Part shown: piece after piece, positions 1-4,790 of the stretch
How positions within the stretch are numbered: position 1 is the stretch's first letter
How the letters are laid out: each line of letters opens with the position of its first letter
Source of the DNA: an uncultured archaeon
Lineage (GTDB): Archaea > Nanobdellota > Nanobdellia > Pacearchaeales > GW2011-AR1
DNA length: 18,427 nucleotides
Reading direction: 5' to 3'
Assembly: GCA_937982425.1 (NCBI GenBank)
Contig: CALJLT010000017.1
Coordinates: 1 to 18,427 of the forward strand
Notes under the pieces: generated by a model
What the model was told of the DNA's origin: nothing
The model's input: the letters and a program-made list of their open reading frames with translations, nothing else
Databases searched by the model: none
Made by a program: the position numbers and the translations under genes

Positions 1-46
1 AGATCGTATTCGGTGACTGGAGTTCAGACGTGTGCTCTTCCGATCT
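1..46. other. Illumina sequencing adapter (artefact, not genomic)
   Basis: Positions 13-46 match the 34-nt Illumina multiplexing read-2 adapter (starting GTGACTGGAGTTC and ending CTCTTCCGATCT). Positions 1-4 (AGAT) match the end of the P7 indexing primer, and positions 5-12 sit where an 8-nt i7 index would be. This base composition is unlike the AT-rich DNA that follows. The stretch is untrimmed library adapter joined to the genomic insert at about position 47. A reading frame starting at 13 translates the adapter as MTGVQTCALPI, a peptide well known from contaminated database entries. It should be removed. Confidence 0.98.
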
Positions 47-249
47 TATTTGATTCTGAAAATTTTCTTTCCGGAAAAGTAAAAAAATTAAAAATTAATG
101 AAGAAAATTTAACTTTGAGGGCAATACTCTTAGGAGATTTTTCTAATAATTATACTTTTAATTCACATATAAAGGCAATAACTTATCACGGAATGAAAAT
201 AAAAAAAATAAAAAAAAGATACCTTTGTTATGTGGTTTTAGATGTTTAA
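47..249 (+). CDS. Archease, C-terminal part (5' end missing at contig edge)
   Basis: About 66 C-terminal residues remain in frame after the adapter junction. They contain the archease ending: a beta-rich stretch (KINEENLTLRAILLGD), then HIKAITYHGM, then YVVLDV at the terminus, matching the family pattern of VKAxTYHGLE followed by a final VVxDV. Archease is normally about 140 residues, so roughly half is missing. The protein is an activator of the RNA ligase RtcB, helping its guanylylation and multiple turnover, and it has a metal site that includes an Asp near the C terminus. The rtcB start codon lies inside this gene's last codons (8-nt overlap), so the two are translationally coupled. The upstream reading frame through positions 13-46 is adapter and must not be counted as an N terminus. 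Confidence 0.87.
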
Positions 250-1645
250 ACTGAAAAATATTTTTGAAATTAAAAAAAAGGAAAACATGAATGTTCCGGG
301 AGTAGTTTATGCTTCGGAAAATATATTCAATAATATTAAGGAAGATAAAACTCTCGAACAAGTAGAAAATGTGGCGAAGTTAAAGGGAATTGTTAAAAAA
401 TCAATAGCTTTGCCAGATGCACATCAAGGATATGGGTTTTGTATTGGAGGAGTGGCTGCTTTTGATTTAGATAAGGGAATAATCTCTCCTGGAGGAGTTG
501 GATACGATATAAATTGCGGAATTAGAATTTTAAAAACAAATTTAACTAAAAAAGAGATAAAGAATAAGTTAGAGTTGCTTTCTGAAAAATTATATAAAAA
601 TATACCTTCTGGAGTAGGAAGAGGAAGTCCTTTCCAATTATCTAAAAAACAATTAAATGAGGTTTTAGAAAAAGGAGTTGATTTTTTAATTGAAAAAGGC
701 TATGGAGAAAAAGAAGATTCAAATTTTATCGAAGAAAATGGAAGATTAAAAGGAAATGAGGGAGATGTTTCTGAAAGAGCTAAAAAAAGGGGAATTGGTC
801 AACTAGGAACTTTGGGAGCCGGGAATCATTTTTTAGAAGTTCAATTTTTAGAAGAAATATTTGACAAAGAGAAAGCAAAAATATTTGGACTTGAAAAAGA
901 TCAAATCTTGATCATGATTCATTGTGGTTCAAGAGGATTAGGTCACCAAGTTGCTTCAGATTATATAAAAGAAATGGAAAAAACTTATGGTTTTGAGAAT
1001 CTTCCAGATAGAGAACTAATTAATGCGCCTATAAAAAGCGAGTTAGGAAAAAAATATTTTTCTGCCATGAATTGCGCGTGTAATTTTGCATTTGCCAATA
1101 GGCAATTAATAACTCATTGGGTAAGAGAATCTTTTTCGGAAATTTTACCAAAATCAAAAATAGAGGTTCTTTATGATGTTTGTCATAATGTAGCAAAAAT
1201 AGAAGAACACAATATAGATGGAAAATTGATTAAAGTTTGTGTTCATAGAAAAGGAGCCACTAGAAGCTTTGGTCCAGGCAGAAAAGAAATTCCTAAAGAA
1301 TATCAAAAAACAGGGCAACCCGTTTTAATTCCAGGTTCAATGGGCACATCTAGTTATATTTTAGTAGGAACTAAGAAAGCAGAAGAATTAACTTTTGGTT
1401 CAAGTGTTCACGGAGCGGGAAGAGTTCTGTCAAGAATAAAAGCAATTAAGACAATTAATTCAAAAATCGTTAAAAAAGACCTAGAAAATTCCGGAATTTT
1501 AATAAAAACAGAAAATTCAAAATTCCTTTCAGAAGAAGCTCCTCAAGCCTATAAAGATGTAGATGAAGTTGTAAAAGTTGTAGATGAATTGGGAATTTCA
1601 AAGAAGGTTGCAAAACTAAAACCTTTAATCGTTATTAAAGGGTGA
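242..1645 (+). CDS. rtcB: RNA-splicing ligase RtcB (3'-phosphate/5'-OH RNA ligase)
   Basis: This 467-residue protein ligates RNA 2',3'-cyclic phosphate or 3'-phosphate ends to 5'-OH ends using GTP and Mn2+. In archaea it joins tRNA exons after intron removal. It is collinear with the Pyrococcus horikoshii enzyme. Visible motifs are YDINCG (D89, C92 metal ligands), GNHFLE (N195, H196, E199), HCGSRG (H227), DVCHN (H315), HRKGATR (336-341) and HGAGRVLSR, whose H390 corresponds to the guanylylated histidine. No intein is present. The start at 242 overlaps archease by 8 nt. A later Met (M16, before NVPG) is possible, but archaeal RtcB proteins usually carry a similar N-terminal extension, so the upstream start is preferred. 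No Shine-Dalgarno site is evident; translation is probably coupled to archease. Confidence 0.97.
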   Translation: MFKLKNIFEIKKKENMNVPGVVYASENIFNNIKEDKTLEQVENVAKLKGIVKKSIALPDAHQGYGFCIGGVAAFDLDKGIISPGGVGYDINCGIRILKTNLTKKEIKNKLELLSEKLYKNIPSGVGRGSPFQLSKKQLNEVLEKGVDFLIEKGYGEKEDSNFIEENGRLKGNEGDVSERAKKRGIGQLGTLGAGNHFLEVQFLEEIFDKEKAKIFGLEKDQILIMIHCGSRGLGHQVASDYIKEMEKTYGFENLPDRELINAPIKSELGKKYFSAMNCACNFAFANRQLITHWVRESFSEILPKSKIEVLYDVCHNVAKIEEHNIDGKLIKVCVHRKGATRSFGPGRKEIPKEYQKTGQPVLIPGSMGTSSYILVGTKKAEELTFGSSVHGAGRVLSRIKAIKTINSKIVKKDLENSGILIKTENSKFLSEEAPQAYKDVDEVVKVVDELGISKKVAKLKPLIVIKG

Positions 1646-1686
1646 GATTTTATATTAAGATTATAATATTTTTTAGAATAGAGTAA

Positions 1687-1696
1687 ATTTTTAAAT
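1687..1696 (+). promoter_or_regulatory. Probable TATA box for the 1717 gene
   Basis: The run TTTTTAAATA lies 20 nt before the ATG at 1717. This is the distance expected if the transcript begins at or very near the start codon. It separates this gene from rtcB despite the same strand and only a 71-nt gap. Confidence 0.5.
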
Positions 1697-1716
1697 AAAA
1701 GTAATTTAATATAATA

Positions 1717-2391
1717 ATGAAGAAACCTGTTAGAAAAGTAAAAAGTCTTGTTAAAAGAAAACTTGATGATTTTAATGGTTGGTTTATAGATAAGGATTAT
1801 CCCTATTGTAAATTAAATAAAAACGTATTCTTTCACAATTTACTAAAGCTTATTGGATTGGTTTTGGTTTTTCTAATTATTTATTTTAATGTTGATAAAA
1901 TAAATCAAATTATTTTGGTTTTCATAAAACTTGGTTCTTTGTTACAATTAGTTTTATTATTCTTTATTTTAAGAAAAGCATGGCATTTAACTATAAATTT
2001 AAAATATGCTTTTCGTGGATTAAACCACGGAACAAAAGCGATAATTGCTATTGTAATTGTTCTTCTGCTGTTTATGGCTTTCCTTAATCAAGATAAAGTT
2101 GTAAATTCAATTATTCAAACATATGAAGAAACAAATTTTAGTAAGCTGAATCCTATTCAGATTTCAGGAAGTTTTAGTATATTTAAACCAAATAAAAATC
2201 TTAATTTAACTAGTGTGATCCCAGATAATGTTTTAGGTATGGGGTGTGCAGCTATAGAGGTTCTTGGAGAATCACAAGGAGTATCTAATATGAAATCAAA
2301 AGCTTGCAGAGAAATGTGCGGAAAAGAAGATAAGGAATATTATTCTTATGAATGTGTAAAAGATAAATTAATATGCTATTGTAAAGAATGA
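1717..2391 (+). CDS. Unknown membrane protein with cysteine-rich C-terminal domain
   Basis: I do not recognise this 224-residue family. A basic N terminus (KKPVRKVKSLVKRK) is followed by three hydrophobic segments at about residues 41-58, 64-85 and 107-124. After them comes a soluble tail of about 100 residues. The final 50 residues hold six cysteines (C177, C197, C201, C213, C220, C222) spaced as C, CxxxC, C, CxC; one further Cys (C31) lies before the first membrane segment. If the N terminus is cytoplasmic, the three segments place the tail outside the cell, where three disulfides could form; metal binding is the alternative. The stop codon overlaps the next gene's start (ATGA), indicating a two-gene membrane unit. 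No enzymatic motif is visible. Confidence 0.75.
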   Translation: MKKPVRKVKSLVKRKLDDFNGWFIDKDYPYCKLNKNVFFHNLLKLIGLVLVFLIIYFNVDKINQIILVFIKLGSLLQLVLLFFILRKAWHLTINLKYAFRGLNHGTKAIIAIVIVLLLFMAFLNQDKVVNSIIQTYEETNFSKLNPIQISGSFSIFKPNKNLNLTSVIPDNVLGMGCAAIEVLGESQGVSNMKSKACREMCGKEDKEYYSYECVKDKLICYCKE

Positions 2392-2618
2392 AAATAAAAT
2401 TAGACAAGTGGCAAAAAGATTTTAACAAGAATGTGTATGCTGGCTTAGCAGGAGGTCTTTTGGTCTATTTTTCACAAATAGGAATTGAAGAAGCAATCAA
2501 TCAAAACCTTCTTCCAGATACTTTTATTTGTAAAACTTTTGGAGCTTTAATTTTGGCTATCCTCTTATTTATTATTTTGGCTATAAATCCAATTCTAAAA
2601 AGGAAATTAATTAAATAA
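2388..2618 (+). CDS. Unknown small two-helix membrane protein
   Basis: This 76-residue protein has hydrophobic segments at about residues 15-32 (YAGLAGGLLVYFSQIGI) and 50-69 (FGALILAILLFIILAINPIL), with a basic C terminus (KRKLIK). It overlaps the preceding Cys-rich membrane-protein gene by 4 nt (ATGA), so the two are probably translated from one transcript and may form a complex. I recognise no family. The only cysteine is C48 in the loop just before the second segment. The coding call rests on the overlap and the clear membrane topology. Confidence 0.65.
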   Translation: MKIKLDKWQKDFNKNVYAGLAGGLLVYFSQIGIEEAINQNLLPDTFICKTFGALILAILLFIILAINPILKRKLIK

Positions 2619-2660
2619 GTTTAATCTTCTTTTCTCAAAATAACCAAAATAAGAACCTCC

Positions 2661-2707
2661 ATTTTCTTTTTTAGAAAAAAAGAAACAAAAAAGGGCAGGC
2701 TTTTTTT
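2661..2707. terminator. Terminator-like hairpin and T-tracts (possibly bidirectional)
   Basis: Positions 2663-2672 and 2676-2685 form a perfect 10-bp inverted repeat of T/C-rich and A/G-rich arms with a 3-nt loop. A second stem pairs 2687-2693 with 2700-2706 and runs into a T7 tract at 2701-2707. On the plus strand this would end the 1717-2618 transcript. On the minus strand 2675-2692 reads as a U-rich tract, so it could also end leftward transcription. Archaeal termination depends mainly on U-tracts, with FttA assisting; the hairpins may be incidental. Confidence 0.5.
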
Positions 2708-2726
2708 CTCAATTCTAATCTCAATT

Positions 2727-2747
2727 ATCTTTCAAAATCGGTTTAAT
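2727..2747 (-). repeat. Distal copy of 21-bp direct repeat (decayed 3' end of the ArvC-like gene)
   Basis: These 21 bases are identical to 3294-3314 in the same orientation. Read on the minus strand, this copy encodes IKPILKD followed by N and a TGA stop, while the gene copy encodes IKPILKD followed by D and a TAA stop. No open frame leads into this copy, because a stop lies about 50 bases upstream of it, so it is a fragment and not a gene. Together the two copies bracket the YkgJ-like gene. Confidence 0.8.
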
Positions 2748-2815
2748 GAAAAAGTTAAAATAGACAAACAAAGATTAATAAACCCCCAAGAAATATTTAA
2801 TTCGGTAAAACAAAC

Positions 2816-3265
2816 ATGGCCTCCAAGATTTGTCAAAAGTGTAAAGCAAGTTGTTGTAAATTAGGAGGAACAGACTTCACAAAAGTAGAGATGCAAAAAG
2901 TTCTGAAATTAGGTTACCCGAATTATTTTGTCAAAATTAATGAAAACCATTATGAAATGAAAAGTAAAAAGGGAATATGCCCTTATCTTAAAAAAGACAA
3001 TTCTTGTTTAATTTATCATGTTAGGCCAGCAGCATGTAAATCTTTCCCTGTTTACATAAATTCAGATAATAAAAAGGATTTCTTTTTAATTGATTGTCCA
3101 TTATCTAAGCATCTTAAGGAAAAAGAGATTAAAACTATGAAAAATCAAGCAAAGAAGATAAGTGAAATAATTCCCGCAACTTTTAGCTCTTCAAAACTTC
3201 CAAAGTCAGATTTAAAATTAATTGAAAAAAGATTTAATAAATTTAAAATGAAAAGAATAGGATAA
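2816..3265 (+). CDS. YkgJ-type CxxCxxxCC metal-binding protein
   Basis: This 149-residue protein carries the cysteine cluster of the YkgJ family (putative zinc- or iron-chelating domain, Pfam CxxCxxCC). C6, C9, C13 and C14 lie near the N terminus, C55 in GICPYL, C64 in NSCLIY, C74 in RPAACKSFP, and C94 in LIDCPL. The CxIYxxRPxxCxxFP block is the strongest family signature. The C terminus (100-149) is lysine-rich and probably helical. The biochemical role of the family is not settled. The gene stands alone, convergent with the ArvC-like gene, and lies between two copies of a 21-bp direct repeat, suggesting it was inserted. An AT-rich TATA-like run (2791-2800) lies 15 nt before the ATG, a shorter spacing than at neighbouring genes. 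Confidence 0.85.
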   Translation: MASKICQKCKASCCKLGGTDFTKVEMQKVLKLGYPNYFVKINENHYEMKSKKGICPYLKKDNSCLIYHVRPAACKSFPVYINSDNKKDFFLIDCPLSKHLKEKEIKTMKNQAKKISEIIPATFSSSKLPKSDLKLIEKRFNKFKMKRIG

Positions 3266-3287
3266 ATTTGAAGTTTATTTTTAAAAA

Positions 3288-3671
3288 TTAATCATCTTTC
3301 AAAATCGGTTTAATAGTTTTAGATAAATCAATCAAGTATTTACCTTCCTCCAATTTGTAAACAAGAGGTTTTTTTGAGTCAAAAAGATTTGTGAGATCAA
3401 TTTCAAATTTACCTTCTCCGGTAGTTCTTATTGATTCAAAATCTAATATAACTGGAGCATCTGCATCTGTAATTCCAGCTATCTCCCTAACATCTTTCTC
3501 AATTCTCTTCTTTTCTTCTTGAGGAATTTCAATAATTTTATTTTTCAATTCTTCATATTGTTCTGGTCTTATATAAAAAAAGAACTTACTTCCACAACTA
3601 GCACAACCTTCTAATAATTCTTTAGTGGCTTGAGGTATTACTCTAGAACATTTAACACATTGGTGAGGCAT
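3288..3671 (-). CDS. OapC/ArvC-type Zn-ribbon protein
   Basis: This 127-residue protein begins with MPHQCVKC, followed by CASCGSKFF, forming a four-cysteine Zn-ribbon (C5, C8, C23, C26). This start is typical of the archaeal Zn-ribbon family (COG3364) found beside DUF2073 and an Era-like GTPase; databases call it OapC/ArvC. The rest is a charged helix (38-65), then a domain with SIRTTGEGKFEIDLTNLF and EGKYLIDL, ending IKPILKDD. It is the last gene of the leftward cluster, 42 nt after the DUF2073 gene, and a TATA-like element in that gap may allow separate expression. Its exact function is not known to me. Its 3' end is one copy of the 21-bp repeat also found at 2727-2747. Confidence 0.85.
   Translation of the reverse strand: MPHQCVKCSRVIPQATKELLEGCASCGSKFFFYIRPEQYEELKNKIIEIPQEEKKRIEKDVREIAGITDADAPVILDFESIRTTGEGKFEIDLTNLFDSKKPLVYKLEEGKYLIDLSKTIKPILKDD
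3294..3314 (-). repeat. Proximal copy of 21-bp direct repeat (within the ArvC-like 3' end)
   Basis: Identical to 2727-2747, 567 bp away and in the same orientation. This copy is the functional coding end of the Zn-ribbon gene (IKPILKD, then D and stop). An exact 21-bp match of mixed composition is unlikely by chance within 18 kb. Confidence 0.85.
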
Positions 3672-3693
3672 TTTAAAACTTCCAAAATAAGAA

Positions 3694-3701
3694 ATATTTA
3701 A
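3694..3701 (-). promoter_or_regulatory. Possible internal TATA box before the Zn-ribbon gene
   Basis: The minus strand reads TTAAATAT 22 nt before the ATG at 3671. This matches the spacing at other promoters in the window. It lies just past the stop of the DUF2073 gene, so the Zn-ribbon gene may be transcribed both from the operon and from its own promoter. Confidence 0.35.
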
Positions 3702-3713
3702 TATTATTTAAGT

Positions 3714-4136
3714 TTATTTGTTTAGAAATAATTCTATTTTTCTTGGATCTTGTTTTATTTCTCTAACTATTGAAGCTGGCCCAATTATTGTCATTGCCCC
3801 AAGATCTGTTCCACTTAACCTAACAACTAAATTACTCTTCATCCTATCCAGTGCGTTACCCTTTTCTTGAGGATTTATTACTGCAAGTTCAATACCCTTA
3901 AAATCTTTAACATAACCAATCATTGCCATCGTATCCTCAATTAGCCTTGTTTCCTCTTCTGGCTTCAATCTTCCTTGGAGTAATAAAATTGAATTTGAGA
4001 AAACAATTTCTAAAATTTTCTTTATTCTATCTACTGAATTTAAATTCTTAATTTCAGAGTAAGGCATAAATTGAATAGCAAATCCTTTTATTTTTTTACC
4101 AGATTTTCCTTGATTTACTCTTTTTTTTGTCGCCAT
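3714..4136 (-). CDS. OapB/ArvB family protein (DUF2073)
   Basis: This 140-residue protein has the DUF2073 core. IQFMPYSEI is followed by a helix (VDRIKKILEIV), ILLLQGRLKPEEETRLIEDTM, a central strand region, and a C-terminal GAMTIIGPASIVREIKQDPRKIELFL. A lysine-rich N terminus (ATKKRVNQGKSGKKIK) precedes it. DUF2073 (called OapB/ArvB in databases) is restricted to archaea and is usually next to an Era-like GTPase and a Zn-ribbon protein, as here. It starts 4 nt after the GTPase stop codon, so the two are almost certainly co-translated and probably act together. There are no obvious catalytic residues, and a role as GTPase partner or regulator is inference. Confidence 0.87.
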   Translation of the reverse strand: MATKKRVNQGKSGKKIKGFAIQFMPYSEIKNLNSVDRIKKILEIVFSNSILLLQGRLKPEEETRLIEDTMAMIGYVKDFKGIELAVINPQEKGNALDRMKSNLVVRLSGTDLGAMTIIGPASIVREIKQDPRKIELFLNK

Positions 4137-4140
4137 TTTT

Positions 4141-4782
4141 TTACTTTGCTTTTTTAGCTAATTTAAATATTTGATCGTAAAATTCGTCCAAATTTTTTCC
4201 GTATTTGGCACTAAGACCTATAACGGGATATTCTGGAAAGGATTCCTCTATTTTTTTTATATTGGCTTTTCTTAAATCTGCCTTGTTAGCAACAATCAAA
4301 ACAGGAATTTTTCTAGCAACTAAATTTCCAATTATAGTAATATTTACTTGATTATAGGGATTTTCTGTAGCATCCAAAACAACAGCTACAACGTCCATGT
4401 CATCTAGCCATTTAATACTCTCAATTATTCCTTGTGTCGCTTCTTTAGCTCTTATTTTAGCATCTCTTTTATTAACTCTATATTTCAAAAATTCTTCATA
4501 ATCAACTTTGGTAGTTATTCCCGGAGTATCAACCATTTTAAAAGTCATGGACTTCCCTTTGTAAGTTATTTCCACTTTTTCCTTAAATTGCACATTTCTA
4601 GTTTCGTGAGGAATTTTTGAAACACTTCCAATTTCTTCCCCAGTAAAATCCTTACATATTCTATTGGCGAGAGATGTCTTTCCGGCATTTGGAGGTCCAT
4701 AAAATCCTAGTTTGATATCTTTCCGGTTATTAAAGAAACCAGAGAATATTTTTTTAAAAAAGTTCTTTATTTTAGTTGCCAT
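4141..4782 (-). CDS. Era-like small GTPase (ArvA-type cluster member)
   Basis: This 213-residue TRAFAC-class GTPase has all G motifs: P-loop GPPNAGKTS (29-37), candidate switch I Thr in HETRN (T61), DTPG (85-88), NKAD (166-169) and SAK (191-193). It lacks the KH domain of bacterial Era. An N-terminal segment, KIKNFFKKIFSGFF (4-17), looks like a cationic amphipathic helix and could attach the protein to membranes. An insertion after DTPG, rich in Lys/Arg/Glu (93-118), would lie near switch II. It begins 8 nt after the large PKD protein's stop and is followed 4 nt later by DUF2073. A membrane-associated switch is inferred from the amphipathic helix and the surface-protein neighbour; function is otherwise unproven. 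Confidence 0.9.
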   Translation of the reverse strand: MATKIKNFFKKIFSGFFNNRKDIKLGFYGPPNAGKTSLANRICKDFTGEEIGSVSKIPHETRNVQFKEKVEITYKGKSMTFKMVDTPGITTKVDYEEFLKYRVNKRDAKIRAKEATQGIIESIKWLDDMDVVAVVLDATENPYNQVNITIIGNLVARKIPVLIVANKADLRKANIKKIEESFPEYPVIGLSAKYGKNLDEFYDQIFKLAKKAK

Positions 4783-4790
4783 TTTTATAT

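Noticed and set aside
13..46. Coding N terminus MTGVQTCALPI fused to archease
   Set aside because: It is the translation of the Illumina adapter, not a natural domain.
158..361. Minus-strand open frame inside archease/rtcB
   Set aside because: It is Phe/Ile-rich shadow coding opposite AT-rich genes, with no family features and no promoter.
2640..2815. Small RNA gene or riboswitch in the intergenic region
   Set aside because: The only structure seen is terminator-like A/T hairpins and the repeat copy; no conserved RNA fold is recognisable.
4432..4620. Plus-strand open frame inside the GTPase gene
   Set aside because: It is antisense to conserved G motifs and has no recognisable features.
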